Assembly (NCBI GenBank): GCA_003254885.1
Contig: QANT01005300.1
Location: forward strand, 1-26,981
Origin: Purshia tridentata
Lineage: Eukaryota > Streptophyta > Magnoliopsida > Rosales > Rosaceae
Direction: 5' to 3'
Length of the DNA stretch: 26,981 nucleotides
In this document: piece by piece, positions 10,756 to 21,093 of the stretch
How positions within the stretch are numbered: position 1 is the first letter of the stretch
Layout: the number at the start of each line of letters is the position of its first letter
Program-made: the position numbers and the translations under genes
Notes under the pieces: model-generated
The model's database searches: none
The model's input: the letters and a program-made list of their open reading frames with translations, nothing else
Told to the model about the DNA's origin: nothing

Positions 10756-11796
10756 ATGGAGAGGCACAAATGCAAGCTTTGCGCTCGGAGTTTCGCTAAT
10801 GGCAGAGCATTGGGTGGCCACATGAAGGCTCATCTGGCCACCCTTCCTCTTCCCCTAAAGACTCACCAACTCGCTCACCCTGACCCGTCTTCTGACTCGG
10901 CCTCTTCTTCATCTTCGTCTTCAGGTGAAGAACCAGAAGAAGAAGAACAACAAGTCGAAGAAGCAGAGGATCAGGAGAAGGCTTTGGTTTATGGGTTGAG
11001 AGAGAATCCGAAGAAAAGTTTCAGGGTTGCAGATCCCGAGTTCTCTTTCGCAGTCGATGCCGGCTCTGTCATTCAAGACAGAGAGAGCGAGACCGAGTCG
11101 AGAAACCCAACTCGGAGACGATCCAAGCGGAATCGGAGACCCTTTGTGGCAGAGAATCAGAGGCACAAATTGGAGTTGCTCAAGAAACCCAAGTTGACGA
11201 CAACGACAACAACAACCACAACATCAACATCAACACCGAGTTTGGCTGAGTCGACTCAGCCGGCAGCGGCGGAGCCTGAACCGGTGAGTTCGGTGTCGGA
11301 CACTTCCCCAGAAGAAGATGTTGCCATGTGTCTGATGATGCTGTCGAGAGATGTGTGGATGAGAACAAATGATGGCGAAGCAGATCAAGAACAAGGTCAG
11401 CAAGTGGTGGATGAGTCAGTGGAATTGGGTGTGGAGATCAAATTGGAGAAGAAAGTTAGAGGAGGGAGGAATCGGTGCGAGAAGTGCAAGAAGGTGTTTC
11501 GATCTTACCAAGCAATGTGTGGACACAAGAAGATTTGCCTCCGCAATGAAGCAGAAGCTAAAAGCAATGCAGCAGCTAATAATGAGAAGCTGTTTGAGTG
11601 CCCATTTTGCTGCAAGATTTTTGGCTCTGGTCAAGCCTTGGGTGGCCACAAAAGATCTCACCTTTTGGGTTCTTCTTCTTCTTCAAGAATGGGTGGTGGG
11701 TTGGGTGCCAAAATCAAAGCCAGAGAGAGTTTCATAGATCTCAACATGCCTGCTCCTCAAGAAGAAGATGATTTCAGTGTGCTGTCTGATGCTTAA
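10756..11796 (+). CDS. ZAT1: C2H2 zinc-finger transcription repressor, ZAT1/4/9 type
   Basis: This intact, intronless gene encodes 346 residues, starting at the first ATG (MERHKCKLC) and ending at TAA 11794-11796. It should act in the nucleus as a DNA-binding transcriptional repressor, in a family tied to stress and growth responses. Finger 1 is at C6-H26 with the plant-specific core as RALGGH; finger 3 is at C282-H302 with the standard QALGGH. Finger 2 (C241, C244, H257, C261) has QAMCGH and a final Cys, making it C2HC. Between them lie an acidic Ser/Glu tract (45-74), a basic nuclear-localisation stretch TRRRSKRNRR (119-128), a poly-Thr run (148-156) and the conserved EEDVAMCLMMLSRD (186-199). 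Near the C-terminus, IDLNMPAP (327-334) is an EAR-type repression motif. The MERHKCKLC start and the IQDRESETES block (106-115) match ZAT1 best as I recall that protein. The closest paralogue name is less certain than the family. Confidence 0.93.
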   Translation: MERHKCKLCARSFANGRALGGHMKAHLATLPLPLKTHQLAHPDPSSDSASSSSSSSGEEPEEEEQQVEEAEDQEKALVYGLRENPKKSFRVADPEFSFAVDAGSVIQDRESETESRNPTRRRSKRNRRPFVAENQRHKLELLKKPKLTTTTTTTTTSTSTPSLAESTQPAAAEPEPVSSVSDTSPEEDVAMCLMMLSRDVWMRTNDGEADQEQGQQVVDESVELGVEIKLEKKVRGGRNRCEKCKKVFRSYQAMCGHKKICLRNEAEAKSNAAANNEKLFECPFCCKIFGSGQALGGHKRSHLLGSSSSSRMGGGLGAKIKARESFIDLNMPAPQEEDDFSVLSDA

Positions 11797-13266
11797 CAAT
11801 GTGGGTGGGATGTGGTTCATCTTGGGATCTGAGGTAAAATTTTATTGGTTTTGAGCAATGAGATCAAATGGGTGAAAAACAAAAAAAGAACAAAAGAACA
11901 AAAAAAACTTTTCAGTTTTTATTCATTCAAAGATCAATTGCTCTTGAATTTCAACTATTGGGATTGTTCATTCTTGACCCACTATTCATTTGTTTCTGTT
12001 CTTTCAACAACTTCTTAGTGTTTGGTCAAGGTTCAACTGCAGTAACAACTTGTTATGTATTGTTGACTAGAATACAGTGACTAGAATACAGAAACTGAGA
12101 AAAGTTCAATTTAATTGTTTATTTTATTTTATTTATTATATAGCAAATTCCAAGCATCGGGTTACTGCTAGCAAATAAGATTAGTAATTAGGTACACCTC
12201 CCATTGTTAGATGGGATGTGATATTTAGTACCAAATCTGTTTGTTCAATCTTTTGCTTGTGGATCAAAACTTGTTCTGGGGAATTCTGCATTACTGTTGT
12301 TAATGTGCTCTGCTGCTTCTGCTGTTTGGTTGAGGTCCAGTTTTCCAGTTATTCTTGTAAATTGTCCTATCCCTTAAAAAAAAATTTCTAAATACTCAAT
12401 TTTCATTTTCTATCATTGTTGTCCTTGTCCCATCTGCTCTCTCAATAGGCCCTTTCAGTTGGTTGTTGTTTTAGCTTGAAGCATAAGATCAATGATTTGA
12501 CGATGAACCACAAGCTGCAGACTTTTCTTAGATAATGACCAAAATAACCTCGAAAGATGAAGCTAATGACATTTTTTGTGTGATGGGATATCTTTGAGAG
12601 TGACCGGAGAAGATCCCAATCCCTTCATTTTCTGAAGATAATCAAAAAATTTTAAATTAATATCTGCCTTGAAATGACGAATTATCCGGGTAAAAGGAGG
12701 TGCCTATCTGCCATACTATTCTTATCGAAGAATCAGTCAGACACTCCACACAGGCTTACTATTAAAACTTTCCTGTGAATGACTTTATATCCCTTTTTTA
12801 AATTCATAAGAGATTAGTTGTCGATAACAAGGACAATTTAAAGGGATTAATTGATTGATCATGTGACCCTAAACTATGTTTTCACAGTAGCTTATAAGGA
12901 GTTTGGTCTCTACGCGCATTGTCAATCGGTTATAAATTATGAAAAAGATTAGCCTCTCAAAATTAGGTAAAAAGTTCGTTTGGAAAACAAATTCAGAAGG
13001 GGCATGTGATATAGGTGTGCCTTGGTTTATCAGTACAGATAACATAAGTAGAGGATTTGAGCTCTTATTAGTTTACGAGTTGTTTAAAAACTTTCTATGC
13101 ATGTGATTTCTTGCTTCATAAGATCTGCTCAAATTATGCTTGTGATAATAAAAAGTAGTGAAAACTCCATTTGTCCAGCTACTGAACTGACACATACCCA
13201 GCTCACCACCCTCCTTTGTTTTCTCATCCAATATAAAGAAATGAAAAGTGGGAAAATACTTGGAGA

Positions 13267-13269
<3 letters not shown>
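11797..13269. other. ZAT 3' UTR and intergenic DNA
   Basis: The first few hundred bases are probably the 3' UTR of the zinc-finger gene; no strong AATAAA signal is obvious, though AAATAAGA occurs near 12174. A 14-bp direct repeat, TGACTAGAATACAG, lies at 12064-12091. The rest shows no gene or recognisable mobile element. Confidence 0.4.

Positions 13270-13270
<1 letters not shown>

Positions 13271-13334
<64 letters not shown>
13271..13334. repeat. (AG)32 microsatellite
   Basis: An uninterrupted AG dinucleotide run of 64 bases. It creates long spurious Arg-Glu and Ser-Leu frames on the two strands that should not be annotated as proteins. A pure run of this length is expected to be highly length-polymorphic. 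Confidence 0.97.
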
Positions 13335-13336
<2 letters not shown>

Positions 13337-13859
13337 TTTGGAAGCATTTGTCTTGGCTTTGGCTTCCCTTATTTTTGTGCGGCCCTAATGATTCTGCATT
13401 TGGTTTGACCAAATTAAAGACAATTTATGCATATTATGCTTAGGAAACTGTTGTTTCTTTCCATCCAATCCTCCTTTAAGTGCTTTAACATCTTTTTTAT
13501 TAATTATTCAATGCTAAATTCTTTTGCTTTTAAGTTTTAATTAAACCCGTCGCGCAACTCTTCATCTTTTTATCAATAATTCAATGCTAAGTTCTGGTCA
13601 AGATAGAGATGGCCATGAGTTTAAACAACGTGTTAACATTGCCTATCTAAAGCCTTTATTCTTTTTTTATATTTTCAAATGGGACCTAAAATATCCGAAG
13701 TGAGAGTGAAGAACTCTTTTAAGTTGGGATTATAGGTCTTACCAACTGAGTTGGGCGCCCCTAGCTTATTTATAGACTTCCATTAGAAAATAACTTGTTC
13801 GTCAATCATATTCCTTCTCTAAAGAGAGGTTCAAATTAGATTATGGAGCCGGCCAAGTG
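13335..13859. other. Intergenic DNA
   Basis: No gene is visible. Around 13735-13760 the text ACCAACTGAGTTGGGC is a small inverted repeat typical of tRNA-like or retroposon debris. It is too short to name a family. Confidence 0.35.
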
Positions 13860-15115
13860 ATAAGTGGGGATAGTAAAAAAGATTAGGATTATAAATGAGT
13901 TAGGATTAGTATAAGTCAAATGTTCGATCTCTTCTAAATATAACAAAAAAATGGGGTTCAAATTTTATGAAGGGATATAAATTTGTGGAAATGACAACCC
14001 ATGAACTCAACCCACCAAGCCACGTAGTATCATGCAAGAGGGGACTTAATTAACACAAGAAGAAGCCTTTTCAACTAATGAAAGGAAGACTCCAATTCAT
14101 ACCAGGAAAACTTGGACGTCCAAGCTAGTACCGAAATCCTTATGGATCAAGGAGATAGTTGATTATAAAAGAACTCACATTCAGCAAAAGAGGAGTTCGA
14201 TTGACCACAAAAAATAACCACACCAAGCTGCATAGACACCCAAGGAAAGCGAAGTTGCTGCTTTCTTAGAGCAAGGGAAGCCGAAGGAGTTCTTTGTCAG
14301 GGGTTTCTTCTCTTCAATTTCTCTATGTTTTGCATTTGTAATTCGATGAAATTGGCGTGTACTATGTGTGGCTAAGTTCTTTATCTAGGGACTTGATGTA
14401 GTCTATGGTGACGATTCTATGTCTTAGTTAACAATTATTTCTTAATCAATTTCTGTTCTAGTTTCATTCAATTGTGCTTAATATTATCATTTGTTTGTTT
14501 AATGCTTGATCACCATTGTTTGAATGCATGTTTGAGACAAGGTTAAGCCACAATGAATGGGTAATCTTGATATAGCTTTGTTGAATGATTGAGATGTTGT
14601 TTAAGCACGAACCATGTTTAGACACTCTTGGTTGATATATATTGTTTTTTTCACACTTAATAGATTATTGTTTGTAATCTTGACCACAATGAATAGCTAG
14701 AAAACAATCTAAGAGTACTTGAATTTGACCACAATGAATTGTTATTCTTAACTAAGATAAGAACGAACCCTAAAACTAATATTGAACTATTTTTCCCTAG
14801 TTAACTAAAGGCATAGAATCAATGTGAAGTCAAAATCCTAGTTCCCATCCATTGATTTCAAAAACCTTCACTATATCCTCTTTAATTTTTTTGTCTTATA
14901 TTTCAAACTCAAAATCCAACAACCTTTCTTTTAACTTTCCACTTTAATTTAGTTTTCTTTCCTTTAAGGCATATTTTATTAAGTAATAATTAAGATTATT
15001 TTACAAATCTTCGTGAGATTAACCTTAATTATACATATCTATACTTCAATTGGATTTGTGCGCTTGCGAGTTAAATAAACATTCAAACAGCTAGGGTTGC
15101 AGTCCATTGTCACAA
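13860..15115 (+). mobile_element. Probable Ty3/gypsy LTR and leader remnant
   Basis: No coding frame is present. The text resembles the U5/leader end of plant gypsy elements: a possible promoter (TTATAAAAGAA near 14163), the stretch around 14345-14400 (GTGTGGCTAAGTTC, then GGGACTTGATGTAG) and, near the right end, GTGCGCTTGCGAGTT with ACATTCAAACA, which in many such elements lies just before the primer-binding site. That site and all internal genes are missing here; the sequence changes at about 15093-15115. The word CCACAATGAAT occurs three times (about 14548, 14683 and 14728). Identification rests on remembered family style, not on domains, and the left border is not defined. Confidence 0.45.
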
Positions 15116-15331
15116 GTTGACGTTGAGACAAGGTTGTAAGGAAAAAGAACCAGCTTCTGAATAAAACGTTGCAGTAAATTAAGATGGACCTGAAAAGTCT
15201 TCTAGCTCCAATATGTTGGGCTTCTCTAGAAATCCCATTTTTGTCTTCTTTGAAAAAATTAATAGAGACATTTAGATTTTAGTCCTCCAATAAGATTAGA
15301 TATTGAATAAAACCTAGTGTAAGATTGAAAA
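15116..15331. other. Short unassigned spacer
   Basis: Lies between the LTR remnant and the inverted-ended element. Nothing recognisable is seen. Confidence 0.35.
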
Positions 15332-16339
15332 TTAAATTTAGTCCTTTGACTATGTACACATCAGCAATCATACTAAAGTTTATATTTATTTATTTTCTAA
15401 TATTATTATTAGTTTATTTATTCCCAAAATACCTTGTGATTTATTAAATATTTGATTGATTTTTTTATATTCCATAATTGTAGGATTCAATGTGGAATTA
15501 ATTGGTTTATCTTGATTTACTCCTCTAATATTACAAAAATAATTATACCTAAAAAAGCAAAGTATACCAAAAAAAATAATTAAGGATTAAGACTAAAAAT
15601 ATTATACAGAAAACGAGAAAAATAAATAAAGTAAAAATACAATATAAGGAAAGAAATTACCTATAGAAAATATCTAAATAAAAATACCAAACTAAAGTAC
15701 GGAAAGAATATACCTTAATAAAGTACCAAAAGAATATACCTTAATAAAGTACTTAAATAAAACACATAAATAAAATTTCATTAATAAACTACCTAATAAA
15801 ATACAAATGAAATTACCAAAACAAGTAAATATAGCCAAAAAAAAATACCAAAAAAAATTAATATATCCACAAAAATTACCTAAAGGAAATTAAGTACCTA
15901 AAATAAGTACCTACATAAAATACCTAAAAGGAAATATGAATAGAAAATACCTATACAAAAAGTATCTAACTTAATGAAAATACCACCTAAAGTAAAGAAA
16001 ATATCTAAATTAAAGAAAATAAATAAAAAATGCCCAAATTAATAAAAATACAAAGATGGAGAGAGAGAGATATTATAGAGATAGTAAAAGAAATAAATAA
16101 ATGCACATTTATTTCCAATTTTGAATGAGATCAATTATCTTCATAAATGAATGCCTAAAAAAATGGATAATAAATTTGATCATCAAAAAGGTATATTATG
16201 AAGGAAAAAAAACGAAAAATATTATTGAATAAATTAAGGGAATTTATCTCTTTGAAATTTCAATAATAATAATGCTAATTAATTTGTAATTCATTAAATT
16301 ATTGGATGCTGACATGGCTAGTCAAAGGACTAAATTTAA
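15332..16339. mobile_element. Non-autonomous DNA element with inverted ends (about 1 kb)
   Basis: TTAAATTTAGTCCTTTGAC at 15332-15350 is the exact reverse complement of 16321-16339, and the similarity continues inward (ACATCAGCA on the left, TGTCAGCAT on the inverted right). The interior is strikingly strand-biased: 15540-16200 is A-rich on the + strand with dozens of AAATACC/AAAGTACC words, including a 21-bp tandem repeat of the type GAATATACCTTAATAAAGTA at about 15705-15750. No open frame is present. I infer a MITE-like or Mutator-type non-autonomous transposon. The true ends may lie somewhat further out, and no target duplication was identified. Confidence 0.55.
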
Positions 16340-17640
16340 ATCTCAAATAAACCATCTTTCATAAGGCTTACAATCTAATAAACCGTAATTAATATCTACA
16401 GTTTAGTGAAGCAATTGCCCCCATAACCATTTTCTTCACCCATAAATTGCTCCATTAACCAAATTTTGTATGATATTTTCATTTTTATTTTTTAAGGAAT
16501 GAGGGCAAAATACTTGATAAACGCTTCAAAAAAACTAATACAATGAAAATAATTGAGAGTTTCTTCCTCTTCAAACAAAAAAAAAACATTGAAAGTTTCA
16601 TCATCTTATATTCTTACCCTCATTGGTGAAGAGGTCCAAATCTTCTAAACACTTAGGCATGACTTTGTTTTCTTAATGTTTGACTTCAATCTACGTTCTT
16701 ACAAGTTTGAACATCAACAATCTACAATGTATAAGTTGAGTAATCCACTTGATCGATCAATCTATTAGATTTGTCTTCATTCTCTATTCTAATGGTATGA
16801 ATCACTAAAGAATGTCCTTTTTCTTTTCTTCTTTTTCCTGTTTCTGGCTAATCTTTAGCCATCTTATAAAGAACTATGGTGCTTTTATCATATAGAGAAG
16901 ACCATAGTTGTGCTAATTAATCTGCTCCCTCGCAACCATCAAGAGCTAGCTAGCTAATAGGATAAACTTAAAAATCACAAAGGGTATTTTGGCCAGTCTG
17001 ACTTGTCATTTTCATCCATTTTAAATACTTTGTTTATATTATTGAAATCAAGCTATCAACTCGGATTCGAACGGAAGTTTCGAATCCAAATGTGTTAGAA
17101 GGATAGTTTTTATTCTCGACTAACTAAGTCAATTGCAATTCACCTCATTTTATAAATTTAATATACGTGCTTGGTGTTAGTGATATTAATTTTCCATTTG
17201 ATTTGTCGATCAAATTGACATTGCAATTAATCTTCAAGATCCAAAGCTTTGTAATCATATAATACTATATATGTGTATTACGCGTCTGCCCATATATAAG
17301 AGAAGCATACGAATCTTGGCCAGTTGTCTAGCTTTACTATCAAGCAGGAACTGTTCACGTGAGCCAGTTAAGCACATGTGATTAATTCTTCGTATTTTCA
17401 TGCTCAATAATATATTAATTACCAATTTTCTTCACTAAATTACATACCAAATAATACGTTAATACACGTATCATGATATTATTTAGGCCAAATAACACTT
17501 TTGGTCTTTTTACTTTCATGAAATTTTCATTTTGATTTTGTAGTTTTATTTTTGTCAATTTTAGTCATGTACTTTCTAAAATAGTAATTAAATAGTTAAC
17601 ATCGCTTAACTATTATAGGGGGTTTTCACAAATACCACCT
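16340..17640. other. Intergenic DNA with dispersed repeat fragments
   Basis: No gene is visible. Positions 17065-17160 hold the second copy of the repeat seen at 9618, preceded by a small palindrome, GGATTCGAAC...GTTTCGAATCC. Positions about 17489-17640 have a mobile-element-like text (ACACTTTTGGTC, then GTCAATTTTAGTCATGTAC) common in plant intergenic DNA, but only one end is recognisable. Confidence 0.4.
17092..17142. repeat. Dispersed repeat, copy 2
   Basis: Matches 9618-9667 in the same orientation with scattered substitutions and small gaps. Confidence 0.5.
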
Positions 17641-17651
17641 AACAAATGAAG

Positions 17652-17690
17652 TTCATTATCATGCAAACGTGGTTACAAAAGATGAAATAT
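17652..17690. repeat. Dispersed ATTATCATGCAAA repeat, copy 1
   Basis: The text around ATTATCATGCAAACGTG is similar to 19253-19290 (ATTATCATGCAAATGTG), both followed by TTnnAAAAGAnGAAAT. A weaker match (GCTAATGTGATTGTAAAAT) occurs near 19092. Origin unknown. Confidence 0.5.
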
Positions 17691-19349
17691 AAATTGCATG
17701 ATGTGTCAAGAAAAGGGGCCAAAAAAATGGGTTTCTCATTAAGGCATATTCATTTTAAAAACCTTGATATTTATCAGATAAATCACTGAAAAAATCTTAA
17801 TAATTTTGAAAGACATATAAATGAGTATGTATTATATTGTAACATATAAGGGTAAAAGTATAGGGATGGAAATGTGCTCGTTATAGTACTTTTGCCCTTA
17901 TATATTTAAGTGAAGTACGTAAACTAATATATAATATATGAAGTTTTTTTATTTTTTGACAGAAAGAAAAACTTTATGCTGAGTTGGATCTAAATGCATG
18001 AAAGTACATATTTCCATTGACAACTTGAATGAAAAGGAACTTTCTTTTTTAATCAAATTAAAAGGCAAATTACACTGAGTTTTTTTGCCTTCATTGTAAT
18101 GTTCCAAGCCGTGTTAGTTCTTTTAGGTTTGTTGGTGTATTTTGAGCCGTAAATCGTGATGTCTTATTTTGGGCCTTTCTTTTTTTGTACTATGGGCTAA
18201 AGCCTATAATAAAAGTTTTGGGCCTTCTTAATCTAGGTTTATTTTGCGCTAGTCACGGGTCTTTATTTTGCATTTCTGTGTAATTTCATTCTTTACCAAT
18301 ATATTTGCATTTCCTTGGCCCAAAAGACAATTTTTAGAGGTATAAATAGTCCACCTGTACAGGTGGGTCTCATTTCTATTAAAAATATAATACATATGTG
18401 GTATAATTTATAAATAGTTTTATTCTCAACACTTAAAACTTCATTCTAAGTGCATGTGAAGGGATGATATTAGAGAAGGTAAGAGAGTAAATTGATAGCA
18501 TTCCACATATGCTCCAAATCTTAGTATTATACTGCACAAACCATAAAAAAATATTTTAGAAAACTATTGAAAAACCCCAAATTTTTTTGAGGAAGACTCA
18601 AAAAGTGAGCATATATATATATATATATTAACTCTTCGGTTTCATTTTTTCAATGCATGATGCGGTGTGCATATAATGTGCCACCTAAGTTGGAGAAACA
18701 AAGTTGGCAAGTGGTATACTTTTTCTATTATACATATCTACTAATTTCCTACAAAATATCATAAATTTTTTATAACTTTCATAAGAGAGACTTATGTATG
18801 TATTTCATTATTGACTCATTGTGTAGCATAATACATCTTTTGAAAATAAAACTTCTCATGTATAGAAGTTGATTGACACAATTTTCAACATAGTTCATCC
18901 TTGTATACTGCATTACATTATTCACTTAACCACAAATTGAATATAACAAAATTAACAAAGTAATTAACCTTACTAACTACTTTTGAACAACTCAATCAGA
19001 TACCTAAACAATAAATGTTGACTCAAGCACTAAGTATATTCACATGATGACAAGGCTCATAGCGATGCTGACTAATCTTATGCATTCACAAGCTAATGTG
19101 ATTGTAAAATGAAATTAAGTGATTAAATTTTGGTTTTCTCCAATATCTCAAATTCGGTAAAGGTTTTTCTATTTCTAATCATCTCTAATTCAATCGTCAT
19201 TTAACAAATTTGTGTCTATCAACTTCTATTTTTCGAAAAAATATATAAGTTTTATTATCATGCAAATGTGATTGTAAAAGAAGAAATGTAAAATGTGTGA
19301 TATATCATATATCAATAAAAATTGTGCATGAGATATAATTTGGAGCTTA
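17691..19349. other. Intergenic DNA, possible LTR debris
   Basis: No gene is visible. The stretch 18090-18380 (GGGCC motifs, TATAAATAG near 18341, then GGTGGGTCTCATTTC) has the look of an LTR or promoter fragment, but no paired end was found. An (AT)n run lies at about 18611-18629. The last 100 bases border the protease relic and may be its former intron. Confidence 0.35.
19250..19290. repeat. Dispersed ATTATCATGCAAA repeat, copy 2
   Basis: Partner of 17652-17690, in the same orientation. Confidence 0.5.
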
Positions 19350-19356
19350 AACATAC

Positions 19357-20164
19357 CAACAGTGTAGCTGTAAGGAGCTCCTGAATCGATCACGAACCCA
19401 CCTCTACTTGTAATAAATTTTAGGTCTATTCGGAGAAGTACTTCGTTCACGCTGATCCCATTCACCTTCAAGAAATAAGGGTCATTTGGACATTAGTACC
19501 TCTTATTTGTGCATCATTGCCCAACTTTAACAACGCCTGGGCCTCAAACCGTTGTGGAAGGCAGTAGGAGAATTTTCGGAAGGTGATTTGGCTTGGCTTA
19601 GCTGCAAAACAAGTATTCCTCCTATATATTGGATTGTTATCAAAATGACCATGGTAGTGATCGTTGAAGTCTATCTTATATTGTATAGTCCACAACCGAA
19701 GGCCACGTTTCGAATCGCTTGCCATTGGAGTACTTTCATCATATATGCTACTCCACATCATAAACACAAAACTTAATTTCCATTAGGACTAAGGTCCGGA
19801 GCAACACAAAGTTGGTGATTGCAAAGCATTGCTCGGAATGTGCTTGATCTCCTTGTGTACAAGTTAGCTAGGTACTGACACTTCGAAACATTTTTTGCAT
19901 TCTTTTATTTGAACCCTTGTTTCACTAGTACTGCTGCCTGTGTCCACGGCCAAGTTGTGCTTCGTGGGTTGCATTCCAATGGAAATCTTTTTGTAGAAGA
20001 AATTACTGTATTAATGTGTGACACGGAGTTGTATGGTGATTTTATAAAATGCTATTATTAGAAGTAAAAGACATGTGATTTGGATTTTTTTGTACCATGG
20101 TGAGAAATAAGGCTACTAGAACACTACAAAAGAAAAATGGAACACTAGTAATGGTATTAGACAT
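19357..20164 (-). pseudogene. Aspartic protease (A1, nepenthesin-like) pseudogene
   Basis: Read on the - strand, ATG at 20164-20162 opens a frame starting MSNTITSVPFFFCSV, nearly the same as the + strand relic at 3687. After a decayed segment, the first active site appears as NLAVDTGSSTS, with DTGS at 19933-19944, followed by CKKCFEVSVPS and a stop. Further on, in shifting frames, come RNVAFGCG (about 19695-19720), GGIL, KFSYCLP (about 19555-19575), LLKLGNDAQIRG, VNGISV and finally FVIDSGAPYSY, with the second active-site DSG at 19379-19387. The order and motifs are those of plant nepenthesin-like secreted or vacuolar endopeptidases. Several stops and frameshifts separate the blocks, and much of the propeptide is missing. 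A GTATGT donor follows at 19356-19351, so introns were present and this is not a processed copy. The C-terminal third of the enzyme is absent. Confidence 0.85.
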
Positions 20165-20769
20165 GGTTTGGTTTAATTTGCTCAATTGTTTTGTAGTTTA
20201 AAGCATGTGTATGATGCAAGTCAATCACATAAGGGCTAGTATTTGCCAATAGTAGGTGTAACCAATCCAAGTGACTCATTAATTAGGCTGTTTGTGTGAA
20301 GCTTTAATTAATGTGTACCTGTTCGCTTTTTTCTGCTGAACGTTGCGATCACATACATACACATATGCACAACAGTAGATTTTGTTAGTTAGAAACTTAG
20401 ATCATTAGATGTCAGGAAACTCTTTTTATTTTTTTATTCTTGTGATGTAGTATATTTGCGGGAACACGTGGTTATGTTCTGACTATGCTACCACGTAAGA
20501 AGCAGTAGAATGCTATTTCCAGCTCAAAATATAGGCAACGCCATGATCTCATATTCCAAAACCAGTCATTTTTCTCATCGAATGAGACAATCAGACAAAC
20601 TTCACCGTTAGTTTATTAACTGCTGCATGTGTCATGTGTGTAAATGGCGGTAAAATTGGAAAATTAGGAAAATAATTAAACAAAAAGACAGAAAAGTAAA
20701 AATATTTAAAATCAAAATAAATAAACTAAATTATAATAGCGAAGCTCTTGGTGGGTGGGAGGTGCGAAA
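20165..20769. other. Intergenic region between the protease relic and SEC16
   Basis: The left part (to about 20290) is the former promoter of the - strand protease relic and matches the + strand copy's upstream region. The right part should be the SEC16 promoter. No other gene is seen. Confidence 0.45.
20465..20470. promoter_or_regulatory. G-box core CACGTG upstream of SEC16
   Basis: CACGTG lies in AACACGTGGTT, with a second ACGT core (CCACGTAA) 26 bases on. It sits about 300 bases upstream of the CT-rich leader of SEC16. A role is possible but unproven. Confidence 0.25.
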
Positions 20770-20780
20770 TCGGGGGCTTT

Positions 20781-20869
20781 CCTCTACTCTCAGACTCTCT
20801 CTCTCTCTCTCAAACACAAACATTTTATTCTCTCTCTCTTGGATTTTCATTGTGAAATTCCATCGATCT
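20781..20869 (+). promoter_or_regulatory. SEC16 CT-rich leader exon
   Basis: Two CTCTCTCT tracts (20795-20811 and 20830-20839) form a pyrimidine patch typical of plant core promoters and 5' leaders. The exon would end before GTAAGT at 20870. The start position is approximate. Confidence 0.45.
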
Positions 20870-20991
20870 GTAAGTTATTTTGTTTCTCCTTTTTTTAATT
20901 GAATTTATGGTGTTTCTCATCCTAACGCAATGCGTTTGAATTCAAGCCAAAAAAAATCCAAATCTGCGATATCGGTTTGCTTGATTTGCAG
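20870..20991 (+). other. Probable intron in the SEC16 5' UTR
   Basis: A strong donor (CTG/GTAAGT) at 20870 and an acceptor (TTGATTTGCAG) ending at 20991 enclose T-rich sequence. A second acceptor, TTTGCAG ending at 21006, is also usable. A leader intron is common in plant housekeeping genes and may raise expression. Confidence 0.5.
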
Positions 20992-21093
20992 TTCTAGAAT
21001 TTGCAGGGGAGCTCAGAAACCCTAGATCTCGTTCATTTCGGGGTTGTATTGTCTGGGTGTTTTGGGATTGGTGATTTGGAGGTGGGTTTGTGC

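Noticed and set aside
11369..11737. 122-codon frame and - strand frames within the ZAT gene
   Set aside because: They are shadows of the intact zinc-finger coding sequence.
13097..13412. Arg-Glu and Ser-Leu repeat frames on both strands
   Set aside because: They are produced by the AG microsatellite.
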